Source: VFZN01 sp050249615
GTDB lineage: Bacteria > Acidobacteriota > Vicinamibacteria > Vicinamibacterales > UBA2999
Length of the DNA stretch: 18,099 bases
Direction: 5' to 3'
NCBI GenBank assembly: GCA_050249615.1
Contig: JBFWQE010000110.1
Span: 1-18,099, forward strand
The notes below the pieces were generated by a model, which made no database searches, was not told the origin of the DNA, and worked only from the letters and a program-made list of their open reading frames with translations. The translations under genes were made by a program, and so were the position numbers. This document shows, piece by piece, positions 6,957-16,020 of this stretch. Position 1 is the first letter of the stretch. The number at the start of each line of letters is the position of its first letter.

Positions 6957-7558
6957 GCGAGCAGCGCCTCCTGGGCCGCCAGCGCGGCCTCGTGCACCCG
7001 CCAGCGGCTGGTATCGCGGTCGGTCACCAGGTTGCTGATGCCCCGCACCTCGCCCACCGGAATGCCATGCAGGTACGCGACGTGCGCCACGGCTGCGCCC
7101 TCCATGTTCTCCACGGCGCCGCGCGTGCGCGCCTCGAGGGCCCGCGCCGCCGCATCGGTACCGGTGCAGGTGCTGACCGTGACGAACTTCACGCGCCGCT
7201 CCACGGGCCAGACCTGCACCGGCAGGTCGTTGTAGATCGGCCCGGGCGACGCGACCACGGGGAATCCAAGGGCCTTCATGTCCAGGAAGCCAGACGGCGA
7301 GGCCGACCCCAGGTCGCCGTAGCACTCCATGTCCGCGCAGGCCACGTCGCCAATCGCCAGGCCGGATCCGGGATAGGCCCCACCGACACCGCACACGACG
7401 ATGCCATCAGGCCGTTGGCGGACAATCTCGATCGTCACGGCGTGGGCGGCATTCACGGGCCCTATCCCGGTGACCACGATGCGCGTGTCATCGGAGCGCA
7501 GCCGCTCGCGCAAGGCTCCGGCCTCGAGCTCGGTGGCCGTGCAGATGAGGAGGGCCAC
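6938..7558 (-). CDS. mqnB: Futalosine hydrolase
   Basis: MqnB removes hypoxanthine from futalosine (or adenine from aminofutalosine in related enzymes) in the futalosine route to menaquinone. From GTG 7558 the protein has 206 residues and begins ALLICTATELEAGALRERL, the usual start of this nucleosidase family. VVTGIGPVNAAHAV, VCGVGGAYPGSGLAIGDV, ENMEGAAVAHVAYLHGIP and RGISNLVTDRD are the purine-nucleoside phosphorylase/hydrolase-fold motifs, including the ENMEGAA ribose-binding Glu and the SN...D base-binding region. A longer frame to 7717 would overlap sufT and has no family similarity. The start is five bases after the sufT stop, so it belongs to the same transcript as the Fe-S assembly genes. 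Confidence 0.92.
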   Translation of the reverse strand: MALLICTATELEAGALRERLRSDDTRIVVTGIGPVNAAHAVTIEIVRQRPDGIVVCGVGGAYPGSGLAIGDVACADMECYGDLGSASPSGFLDMKALGFPVVASPGPIYNDLPVQVWPVERRVKFVTVSTCTGTDAAARALEARTRGAVENMEGAAVAHVAYLHGIPVGEVRGISNLVTDRDTSRWRVHEAALAAQEALLAWMPRR

Positions 7559-7563
7559 AAGAA

Positions 7564-7992
7564 CTAGAACAACCCCAGCTGCAGCTTGGCCGCGTCCGAC
7601 ATCCGATCCTTGGTCCAGGGCGGGTCCCACACGACCTCGACCTTCGCCTCGGCGACACCAGGCACGCCCGCGGCCTTGTGCTTCACTTCGACGGGCAGCG
7701 ACTGCGCAGCCGGACAAGCGGGCGCGGTGAGCGTCATGCGGATGCCGACGCGCGCGGCGGCATCCACGAGCACGTCGTAGATGAGCCCCATCTCGTAGAT
7801 GTTCACCGGAATCTCGGGGTCGTACACCGTCTTCAGCGCGGCGATGACCTGCGGCTGCAGCTCGGCCGTCTTCGCCGCATCGGGGACGATATCGACGATC
7901 GACTCCGACTGGTCGGAGGCGGGCGCGTCCACGGGCTCGTCGAAGCCGTGGCCGAAGGGCATCGGGATCATCGGCAGAAACCTCGGGTTCAT
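7564..7992 (-). CDS. sufT: SufT-like DUF59/MIP18 family Fe-S assembly factor
   Basis: The 142-residue protein has a low-complexity acidic N-terminal extension (residues 1-40, MNPRFLPMIPMPFGHGFDEP and following) and then the DUF59 domain. The domain shows VIAALKTVYDPEIPVNIYEM, GLIYDV and TLTAPACPAAQSLP, with the conserved reactive Cys at position 93. The late VVWDPPWTKDRMSD segment is also typical. DUF59 proteins help mature Fe-S proteins, and SufT is regularly found at the end of suf operons of SufU-type bacteria. ATG 7992 overlaps the sufU TGA (ATGA), a coupled junction. The frame upstream of 7992 is only the shadow of sufU. Confidence 0.9.
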   Translation of the reverse strand: MNPRFLPMIPMPFGHGFDEPVDAPASDQSESIVDIVPDAAKTAELQPQVIAALKTVYDPEIPVNIYEMGLIYDVLVDAAARVGIRMTLTAPACPAAQSLPVEVKHKAAGVPGVAEAKVEVVWDPPWTKDRMSDAAKLQLGLF

Positions 7993-8438
7993 TCGGTCGT
8001 CACCGGCCCCGCCGGCTGATCCGACACGGCCGCCTTCATCGTGTGCCAGGCCAGGCCCGCGCACTTCACGCGGGTCGGGAAATCCCGCACGCCGGAGAGC
8101 ACCGCCAGCTTGCCCAACTCGGGCAGGGGACTTCCGGGCGGCGAGGTGATCATCTGGTGGAACTGGTCGAAGAGCGCGCGCGCCTGCTCGACGGTCTTGC
8201 CCTTGATCGCCTCCGTCATGAGCGACGCCGAGGCCTTCGAGATGGCGCAGCCGGAGCCCTGAAAGGACGCGTCCGTGATGACCCCGTCGTCCACCGTGAC
8301 GTAGAGCGTCAGACGGTCGCCGCAGAGCGGGTTGTAGCCCTCCTGCGACGCCGTGGGGTGCTCGATGGCGCGGAAGTTCCGCGGCTTGCGGTTGTGATCC
8401 AGGATGACCTCCTGGTAGAGGTCCGTCAAATCCGACAT
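7989..8438 (-). CDS. sufU: SufU-type zinc-dependent sulfurtransferase
   Basis: SufU accepts persulfide sulfur from SufS and passes it to the SufBCD scaffold. The 149-residue protein has the SufU/IscU fold with MSDLTDLYQEVILDHNRKPR, then YNPLCGD (Cys39, Asp41), FQGSGCAISKASASLMTEAI (Cys64) and VKCAGLAWHTM (Cys126). These four are the zinc ligands and reactive Cys of SufU. The stretch between the second and third Cys (about residues 75-120, FDQFHQMITSPPGSPLPELG) is the insertion that separates SufU from IscU. Its ATG overlaps the sufS stop by one base (TGATG), and its own stop overlaps the sufT start. Confidence 0.95.
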   Translation of the reverse strand: MSDLTDLYQEVILDHNRKPRNFRAIEHPTASQEGYNPLCGDRLTLYVTVDDGVITDASFQGSGCAISKASASLMTEAIKGKTVEQARALFDQFHQMITSPPGSPLPELGKLAVLSGVRDFPTRVKCAGLAWHTMKAAVSDQPAGPVTTE

Positions 8439-9670
8439 CAGCCGAACACCTTCCGCGCCTTGTGGAGCGCGGCGACCAGCGCGTCGATCTCCTCGCGCGT
8501 GTTGTACATCGCCAGCGACGCGCGGGCCGTGGCCGGAATGCCCAGGCGGTCCATCACCGGCTGCGCGCAGTGATGGCCCGTGCGGATGGCCACGCCCTCG
8601 CGATCCACGATGGTGCCGAGGTCGTGCGGATGGATGCCATCCATCACGAACGAGAGGATGCTGGCCTTGCGCGGCGCGGTGCCGACGAGCGTGAGGCCGG
8701 GCACCTGCCGCAGCGCCTCGGTGCCGTACGCCAGCAGCTCGCGCTCGTGCGCCTGGATGCGATCCATCCCGATCGCGCCGATGTAGTCCACCGCCACGCC
8801 GAGGCCCACGGCGCCCGCGATGTGCGGCGTGCCTGCCTCGAACTTGTAGGGCAGCACGTTCCAGGTGGACCGCTCGAAGGTCACCGAGCTGATCATGTCG
8901 CCGCCGCCCTGCCAGGGCGGCATCGCGTCCAGGATCGCGGCCTTCCCATACAGCACGCCGATGCCGGTCGGCCCGTACAGCTTGTGCCCCGTCAGCACGA
9001 AGAAGTCGCAGCCGATGGCGCCGACATCGACCGGCATGTGGTACGCCGCCTGCGCCCCGTCCACCAGCACCATCGCGCCCGCCTCGTGCGCCGCGCGGGT
9101 GATCTGCTCCACCGGGTTCACCGTTCCCAGCGCGTTCGACAGCGCCGAGACGGCGACCATCCGCGTCCGTGGCGACAGCAGCCGCGCGAAGGCCTCCATG
9201 TCGAGCTCGCCGGAGTCGAACATGGGAATCACGCGCAGCGTGGCGCCCTTCTCCTCGCAGAGCATCTGCCACGGCACGATGTTCGAGTGGTGCTCCATCG
9301 CGGAGATGAGCACCTCGTCGCCAGCCCTGACGTGGGCGCGCCCCCACGCCTGTGCGACGAGGTTGATGCCCTCGGTGGCGTTCCGCGTGAAGATCACCTC
9401 ACGGGCGTCCGCCGCCCCGATGAACCGGCCGATGCGCCCCCGGGCGCTCTCGAAGAGGTCCGTCGCCTTGCCGCTCAGGTGGTGCACGCCCCGATGCACG
9501 TTGGCGTTGCTCGACGCGTAGTAGTCCTGCAGCGCCTGCAGCACCGCGCGCGGCTTCTGCGTGGTGGCGGCGTTGTCGAGGTACACGAGCGGCCTGCCGT
9601 GCACCTCCGTGCCCAGGATCGGGAAGTCGGCCCGAATGGCCGTCACGTCGAACGCGGTTGCCGTTGCCAT
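8438..9670 (-). CDS. sufS: SufS-type (class II) cysteine desulfurase
   Basis: A PLP enzyme that converts cysteine to alanine and carries the sulfur as a persulfide. The 410-residue protein shows YLDNAATTQKP, the HHSN motif of class II enzymes (EHHSN, 126-130), the PLP-binding Asp in VLVDGAQAAYH and the Schiff-base lysine in TGHKLYGP (Lys230). The catalytic Cys368 lies in RTGHHCAQP, the short-loop signature of SufS/CsdA. ATG 9670 has GAGGTGA upstream. It sits directly before sufU with a one-base overlap, as expected for a SufS/SufU pair. It is the second cysteine desulfurase in the same operon, IscS being the first. Confidence 0.96.
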   Translation of the reverse strand: MATATAFDVTAIRADFPILGTEVHGRPLVYLDNAATTQKPRAVLQALQDYYASSNANVHRGVHHLSGKATDLFESARGRIGRFIGAADAREVIFTRNATEGINLVAQAWGRAHVRAGDEVLISAMEHHSNIVPWQMLCEEKGATLRVIPMFDSGELDMEAFARLLSPRTRMVAVSALSNALGTVNPVEQITRAAHEAGAMVLVDGAQAAYHMPVDVGAIGCDFFVLTGHKLYGPTGIGVLYGKAAILDAMPPWQGGGDMISSVTFERSTWNVLPYKFEAGTPHIAGAVGLGVAVDYIGAIGMDRIQAHERELLAYGTEALRQVPGLTLVGTAPRKASILSFVMDGIHPHDLGTIVDREGVAIRTGHHCAQPVMDRLGIPATARASLAMYNTREEIDALVAALHKARKVFG

Positions 9671-9685
9671 CGCCTGTCACCTCGG

Positions 9686-9701
9686 GGCGCCGTGTGGCGC
9701 C
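9686..9701 (-). other. Hairpin between sufD and sufS
   Basis: In the 33-base gap before sufS the minus strand reads GGCGCC-ACAC-GGCGCC, a perfect 6-bp stem with a four-base loop. It ends about two bases before the GAGGTGA Shine-Dalgarno of sufS. There is no T-run, so it is not a classical terminator. It could influence sufS translation or mark an mRNA processing point. The sequence is plain; the role is not shown. Confidence 0.4.
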
Positions 9702-9703
9702 GC

Positions 9704-11031
9704 CTACTGCGCCCTGTCGTGCTCCGCCAGGTCTCGCTCGAGCTGCTTGAAGAGCTCCCGCTCGAGCTGCGTGCGCAGCTGCGGAATCGTGATCCGCTCC
9801 AGCACCTCGCCCGCGTAGGCGTGGATGAGCATGTCTCGCGCGTCCTTCCGGTCCAGGCCGCGCGCCTGCAGGTAGAACATCGCCTCCTCGTCCAGCTGCC
9901 CGACCGCCGCGCCGTGCGTGCACTTCACGTCGTCGGCGAAGATCTCGAGCTGCGGGTTCGAGTTGATGGTGGCCTCGTCCGACAGGAGCAGCGCCCGGTT
10001 GGTCTGCTTCGAGTCGGTCTTCTGCGCGTCGAGCCGGACAATGATGCGGCCGTTGAAGACGGCCTTCGCCCTGCCGTCCAGGATGCCCTTGTACAGCTCG
10101 TGGCTCGTGCAGTTCGGCATCGCGTGGTCGATCGTGGTGTGGTTGTCCACGAGGCTCGAGCCGTCCGCCAGGTAGCACCCATCCAGGTCCACGTGGGCGC
10201 CCTCTCCGGCCAGCACCGCCGTGGCGTCGTTGCGCACCAGCCGGCCGCCCAGCGTGACGGTGCGCAGCTTGAACGAGCTGTCGCGATCCGCCCTCACGTG
10301 CAGGTTGGTCACGAGGAACGAGCCCTCGGTGCCGCGCTGGTCCAGGCAGCAGTTGACGATGGCCTGCTCCGCCAGCGACGCCTCGACCACGGCATTGGTG
10401 AAGTGCGCCTCGCCCGCCGCGGTCAGGAAGCTGACGGCGACATTCGACTGGCTGCCGGCGCCCGCCACCATCAGCACGCGCGGATGGATCATCGTCTTCG
10501 CCGCGCCGCCCGCGATGCAGATGACGTGCACGGGCGTCTCGATGACGGCCCCCTTGCGCACGACGATGAGCGCGCCGTCCTCGAGGAACGCGGTGTTCAG
10601 CGCCGCGAATGCCTGCGTGTCCGAGGGCTGCTGGCCGAGCACGCCGCACTCGGGCGCCCCCTGCGCGATGGCGGCGGCGAGGCTGCCCACCTTGAGACCG
10701 ACCGGAATGGTCGTCAGGTCCGACAGCTCCGGCGCGAAACGGCCGTTGAGCAGCACGATGCGGACCGCGCCGGGCACCGCCACGCGCGAGACGAGCGGCG
10801 CGGGGTTGGTGGGGGTGCCCTCCGGCAGCTTGAACGCCGTCTGGGCAATCGCCGACACATTGGTGAAGCGCCACTCCTCCTGGCGCGTCGTCGGGAAGCC
10901 GAGCCGCTCGAAGGCGTCGCGCGCCTGGCCGCGCAGGGCCTTCACCCATGCCGGGGCCGCGTCGCCGCGCCCGCGCACGAAGCGCTCGTGCTCGACGAGG
11001 TACGAGTCCAGGCCTTCTGCCACGAGTGTCA

Positions 11032-11032
<1 letters not shown>
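9704..11032 (-). CDS. sufD: SufD, Fe-S cluster assembly protein
   Basis: SufD pairs with SufB in the SufBC2D scaffold complex. The 442-residue protein has the SufD N-terminal helical part with WRFTNVSAIAQTAFKLPEG and then the beta-helix core. Recognisable segments are GTEGSFLVTNLHVRADRDSS, VDNHTTIDHAMPNCTSHELY, FNGRIIVRLDAQKTDSKQTN, and the C-terminal family motif DDVKCTHGAAVGQLDEEAMF followed by RGLDRKDARDMLIHAYAGEV. ATG 11032 overlaps the sufC TGA by one base; a GTG at 11035 is an equally placed alternative. The length is normal for the family. Confidence 0.94.
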
Positions 11033-11850
<818 letters not shown>

Positions 11851-11864
11851 GACGCTGTGAGTGT

Positions 11865-11906
11865 CCTTGGTCTTGGGGTCTTGGGTCTTGGGTCTTGGGT
11901 CTTGGG
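11865..11906. repeat. Short tandem repeat, 7-base unit (TCTTGGG) between sufB and sufC
   Basis: Five perfect copies of TCTTGGG lie at 11871, 11879, 11886, 11893 and 11900, with one extra G after the first copy and a partial CCTTGG before it. The array fills most of the 56-base gap between the sufB stop (11907-11909) and the sufC start. On the coding (minus) strand the unit is CCCAAGA. Heptamer arrays of this kind recall the STRR repeats of cyanobacteria in form, although the sequence differs. Confidence 0.92.
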
Positions 11907-13352
<1,446 letters not shown>

Positions 13353-13408
13353 GGGTTCTCGGGTTCTCGGGTTCTCAGGTTCTCGGGTTCTCGGGTTCTC
13401 GGGTTCTT
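13353..13408. repeat. Short tandem repeat, 8-base unit (GGGTTCTC x7) before sufB
   Basis: Seven adjacent octamers run from 13353 to 13408: GGGTTCTC five times perfectly, AGGTTCTC at 13377 and GGGTTCTT at 13401. The array fills the gap between the A-type carrier stop (13414) and abuts the sufB ATG with no intervening base. On the coding strand the unit is GAGAACCC, whose GAGA is the only Shine-Dalgarno-like element available for sufB. Confidence 0.93.
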
Positions 13409-13413
13409 GAGTC

Positions 13414-13743
13414 CTACGCCGAGAACGACTCGCCGCATCCGCACGTGCTCGTCGCGTGCGGGTTCCTCAACGTGAAGTTCGTGGCCATCAGGTTGTGCTC
13501 GTCGAAGTCGAGCACGGTGCCGTCCAGCAGCTTCAGGCTGCGGGGATCGACGAACACCTTCGCGCCGCCGGGGCCCTCGAACACCTGGTCGGTGGCCTTC
13601 GGCGCCTCGTCGAAGGCGAACGTGTAGGCGTAGCCCGAGCAGCCGCCGGCCTTGATGGCGATGCGCAGGCCGCCCGTTTCCTGATGGTGCTTCGCCAGCT
13701 GGCGTGCGATGACCCGCGCCGCGCTCTCGGTAATCTCGATCAT
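13414..13743 (-). CDS. A-type Fe-S carrier (SufA/IscA/ErpA family)
   Basis: The 109-residue protein carries the three conserved cysteines of A-type carriers: Cys35 in AGGCSGYAY and Cys101/Cys103 in the C-terminal STCGCGESF. The core IAIKAGGCSGYAYTFAFDEA and the GTVLDF...NPHATSTCGCG end are diagnostic. Such proteins accept a cluster from the scaffold and deliver it to apo-enzymes. The sequence does not settle whether SufA, IscA or ErpA is the best name; the position before sufB suits SufA. The ATG at 13743 overlaps the stop of the iscU-like gene (ATGA), so the pair is translationally coupled. Confidence 0.93.
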   Translation of the reverse strand: MIEITESAARVIARQLAKHHQETGGLRIAIKAGGCSGYAYTFAFDEAPKATDQVFEGPGGAKVFVDPRSLKLLDGTVLDFDEHNLMATNFTLRNPHATSTCGCGESFSA

Positions 13744-14120
13744 GGCCGTCCCGTCTTCTCCATCACGTCGTCCACTGCCTGGCGGGCCGCGTCCACGGCC
13801 ACACGCGCCACGTGCGCACGCTCGGCCGGCAGCGCCAGGGCGTCCACCACGCGCTCCGGCGTGATGCGACGGCCCTCGTCCAGCGTGGTCCCTTCCAGCC
13901 ATTCGGCCACCAGGCCCGCCGAAGCGATGGCCGCGCTGCATCCAAAGACCTTGAAGCGGGCCTCGACGATTCGTCCCGCTTCGGCCCGGACCTGGATCCG
14001 CGCCGTCGATCCTTCGTCCAGCGTCCCGGCCTGCCCGGTGCCGACGTCCGGCCGTCCCTCGGGCCACTCGCCCACCCGGCGGGGATTGCGCACGCGCTCG
14101 AGCACCGCCGCGGAGTACAT
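13740..14120 (-). CDS. IscU/NifU-N-like protein lacking two of three scaffold cysteines
   Basis: The 126-residue protein aligns with IscU over its length: MYSAAVLERVRNPRRVGEWP at the start, then IVEARFKVFGCSAAIASAGL and VAEWLEGTTLDEG. Canonical IscU holds its cluster with three Cys and an Asp. Here only Cys61 (in FGCSAAIAS) remains. The first site (PACGD in IscU) reads TLDEG, and the third (HC) reads HV at 103-104. It is therefore unlikely to bind a cluster like IscU, and could be a sulfur relay or a regulatory partner of IscS. The start ATG 14120 has GGGAG eight bases upstream, ten bases after the iscS stop. Divergent IscU-like proteins in other suf operons may be relatives. Confidence 0.85.
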   Translation of the reverse strand: MYSAAVLERVRNPRRVGEWPEGRPDVGTGQAGTLDEGSTARIQVRAEAGRIVEARFKVFGCSAAIASAGLVAEWLEGTTLDEGRRITPERVVDALALPAERAHVARVAVDAARQAVDDVMEKTGRP

Positions 14121-14130
14121 CCCGTGCTCC

Positions 14131-15330
14131 CTACCGGCCCGCGCCGGTCGCCGCCAGCGTCCCCGCCGGTGACGTCCGCCGCAGGTGCCCCACGACGTCC
14201 GCCACGTGCGAGGCCGCGCGGTCGATGTCTTCGGCCATCGTCCCGCGTCCCAGCCCGAAGCGCAACGACGCAAGCGCCTCGGGACTGCCCATCGCCAGCG
14301 CCACCAGCACGTGCGAGGGCTCCGCGCTCGTGCAGGCCGCCCCGGAGGACACGGCGATCTCGGTGAGCCCGACGAGCAGCGACTCCCCGTCGATGCCGTC
14401 GAAGCGCACGTTCAGGTTCCCCGGAAGCCGCGGCGCCTCCGCGCCGTTCATCGACACGCCGCCGACCCGTTCCTGCAGCAGGTGCCACAGGCGGTCTCGC
14501 AGCGCACCCACGCGGCGCGCCTCTTCCGGCATCTCGAGCCCCGCCACCTCGCACGCCGCACCGAACCCGACGATGCCCGGGACGTTCAACGTGCCGCCGC
14601 GAAGCCCCCGCTCCTGGCCGCCGCCGCGAACGGGTGGCACCAGGCTCTTCTCCACGCCGCGCTTCACGTAGAGCGCGCCCACACCCTTCGGCCCGTGCAG
14701 CTTGTGCGCGCTGAACGACGCGAAGTCCACGTCGAGCGCGGCCACGTCCACCGGCACCTTGCCGAGCGCCTGCACCGCGTCGGTGTGCACCAGCGCGCCG
14801 TGCGCGTGCGCGAGGCGCGCCACCTCCGCCACCGGCTGCAGGACGCCAATCTCGTTGTTCGCCAGCATCACGCTGACGAGCGCCGTGTCCGGCGTGACGG
14901 CCCGCGACACCGCATCGAGGCTGACCAGGCCCGTTGCCTCCACCGGCAGCTCGGTCACCGTCCAGCCGGACGACACCAGCTGGCGGCAGGGGTCGAGCAC
15001 GGCCCTGTGCTCGGTGGCCACCGTCACGATGTGCCGCCGGCCGGTCGGGGCCGCGGCTGCCACGCCGGCGATGGCCAGGTGGTTCGACTCCGTCGCACCG
15101 CTCGTGAAAACCACCTCGCGCGCGCTGGCGCCGATGAGCGCCGCCACCTGCCTGCGGGCGCGCTCCACCGCCTCGTTCGCCGCCCAGCCGAAGCGGTGCG
15201 TGCGACTCGCCGCGTTGCCGAACGTCGTGGTGAAGTACGGCAGCATCGCCTCCAGCACCCGCGCGTCCACGGGCGTCGTCGCGTGGTGATCGAGGTAAAT
15301 CACCTTTCGCCGCTCCCCTCGGCCGTCCAC
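14131..15330 (-). CDS. iscS: IscS/NifS-type (class I) cysteine desulfurase
   Basis: A PLP enzyme that mobilises sulfur from cysteine. The sequence shows YLDHHATTPVD, the SGATESNHLAI segment, ATEHRAVLDPC, the PLP Asp in VHTDAVQALGK, the Schiff-base lysine Lys210 in FSAHKLHGPKGVGALY, and the catalytic Cys333 in SSGAACTSAEPSHVL on the long class I loop. Two starts are possible: GTG 15330, directly after the regulator stop with GGGGGAG six bases upstream, and GTG 15303, with GAGGGGAG nine bases upstream and beginning at the family's usual IYLDHHATTP. The longer one is given. A second, SufS-type desulfurase is encoded in the same operon. Confidence 0.94.
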   Translation of the reverse strand: MDGRGERRKVIYLDHHATTPVDARVLEAMLPYFTTTFGNAASRTHRFGWAANEAVERARRQVAALIGASAREVVFTSGATESNHLAIAGVAAAAPTGRRHIVTVATEHRAVLDPCRQLVSSGWTVTELPVEATGLVSLDAVSRAVTPDTALVSVMLANNEIGVLQPVAEVARLAHAHGALVHTDAVQALGKVPVDVAALDVDFASFSAHKLHGPKGVGALYVKRGVEKSLVPPVRGGGQERGLRGGTLNVPGIVGFGAACEVAGLEMPEEARRVGALRDRLWHLLQERVGGVSMNGAEAPRLPGNLNVRFDGIDGESLLVGLTEIAVSSGAACTSAEPSHVLVALAMGSPEALASLRFGLGRGTMAEDIDRAASHVADVVGHLRRTSPAGTLAATGAGR

Positions 15331-15807
15331 CTAGGACTCCCCCACCGACGTCATGAACACCAGGGGCGACACGTTCGCGCCCTGCGCGGCCGGCGGCTCG
15401 GTGTCGGCGGCAAGCTCCGCCACCGACACGGTATTCAGCGTCTCGACGATCCGGCTCTTGATCTTCCAGAGCGGGTCGCGGATGCTGCATGTGCCGTACT
15501 GATCGCACCCGTGGTCGTCAGGCGAGCACGCCGTCACGGTCACCGGGCCGTCCACGGCCTGGATGACGTCGGCCACGCTGATGCCCGCGGCCGGACGGCC
15601 CAGGCGGTAGCCGCCGCGGGTCCCCTGTACCGAGACCAGCAGCCTGGCCCGGACGAGGCGCTGCAGGATCTTCGCGAGCAGCTCGAGCGGGATGGCGTAC
15701 GCCTCCGAGATCTCCCGCGCGCTCGACGAGTCGCCGCTGTCCTGCCGCATCGCGAGGTGTTTCATCGCGATGAGGGCGTAGTCGGACTTCTTGGAAAACC
15801 TCAACAT
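15331..15807 (-). CDS. Rrf2-family transcription regulator, IscR-like
   Basis: The 158-residue protein has an Rrf2 winged helix: MLRFSKKSDYALIAMKHLAM, AREISEAYAIPLELLAKILQ, RLVRARLLVSVQGTRGGYRL. The GTRGGY wing and the SVADVIQAVDGP segment are typical. Three cysteines (94, 101, 107 in CSPDDHGCDQYGTC) match the Fe-S ligand cluster of IscR/SufR-type members, so it likely senses Fe-S status and represses or tunes the operon. A C-terminal tail of about 30 residues follows. ATG 15807 is the only reasonable start; it is first in the operon, with a promoter and candidate operator directly upstream. IscR is the closest named relative, but target class is not proven. Confidence 0.92.
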   Translation of the reverse strand: MLRFSKKSDYALIAMKHLAMRQDSGDSSSAREISEAYAIPLELLAKILQRLVRARLLVSVQGTRGGYRLGRPAAGISVADVIQAVDGPVTVTACSPDDHGCDQYGTCSIRDPLWKIKSRIVETLNTVSVAELAADTEPPAAQGANVSPLVFMTSVGES

Positions 15808-15833
15808 ATGCGCGGACCAATATACGACCGGCG

Positions 15834-15850
15834 AAGTCCTATTTTAGTCC
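15834..15850 (-). promoter_or_regulatory. Second operator-like element over the -10 box, IscR type 1-like
   Basis: The minus strand reads GGACTAAAATAGGACTT across the -10 box. Its GACTAAAATAG half resembles the centre of the E. coli IscR type 1 site (GACT-N5-AGTC), but the right arm is AGGAC rather than AGTC. The element therefore forms an 11-base-spaced direct repeat of GGACT. It may be a degenerate second binding site or chance. Confidence 0.35.
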
Positions 15851-15870
15851 GCTAATCTCGGACCTGGCAA
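15841..15870 (-). promoter_or_regulatory. Sigma70-like promoter of the iscR-suf-mqn operon
   Basis: On the minus strand a -35 TTGCCA (15870-15865) and a -10 TAAAAT (15846-15841) are separated by 18 bases, each matching five of six consensus positions. Transcription would start near 15834, leaving an untranslated leader of about 27 bases before the regulator ATG at 15807. This is also one of the few A+T-rich spots in the window. Confidence 0.65.
15847..15863. promoter_or_regulatory. Candidate Rrf2 operator, GTCCG-N7-CGGAC
   Basis: A perfect inverted repeat GTCCG-CTAATCT-CGGAC occupies nearly the whole spacer between the -35 and -10 boxes. A homodimeric winged-helix repressor bound there would block RNA polymerase. 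The neighbouring gene encodes an Rrf2 regulator, which makes autoregulation likely. The repeat is seen directly; the binding protein is inferred. Confidence 0.6.
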
Positions 15871-15918
15871 GTCGGAATTGAAAGGGACTCGGCTTCGGGG
15901 TGGGCGCGAACAGAACCG

Positions 15919-15990
15919 CGTGGGTCTTCCCACGGGCACCAGCTCCCCACCGCGCCGCGCCAGCCGCAAGGTCCACCGCGCGACGCGCGG
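15919..15990. other. Inverted repeats downstream of the fusion gene
   Basis: The non-coding gap between the regulator gene and the fusion-gene stop (15808-16020) holds the promoter region at its low end. At its high end are two inverted repeats: CGTGGG-TCTT-CCCACG at 15919-15934 and CCGCGC-GAC-GCGCGG at 15976-15990. Either could form a hairpin at the end of the cysteine-pathway transcript. Neither is followed by a T-run, so intrinsic termination is weakly supported. Nothing else is recognised in this gap. Confidence 0.3.
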
Positions 15991-16020
15991 CCCACCGAGC
16001 CGCGGCAGCGGCGAGGCCCG

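Noticed and set aside
6957..7394. N-terminal extension of mqnD
   Set aside because: The extra residues are mqnB out of frame. The family begins at VTFGFSTCPND and a GTG with AGGAGG is at 6956.
7989..9347. Long upstream extension of sufU
   Set aside because: Codons above 8438 only translate sufS in another frame. The SufU family start MSDLTDLYQEVILDHNRKPR is at 8438, with a TGATG junction.
13353..13408. Possible CRISPR or phage-type repeat array
   Set aside because: The units are directly adjacent octamers without spacers and there are no cas genes; it is a simple tandem repeat. The same holds for the other five arrays.
15871..16020. Possible small gene in the gap before the fusion-gene stop
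   Set aside because: No frame here has a convincing start, Shine-Dalgarno and domain-like composition. The short open frame across it is Ala/Arg-rich and overlaps the promoter.
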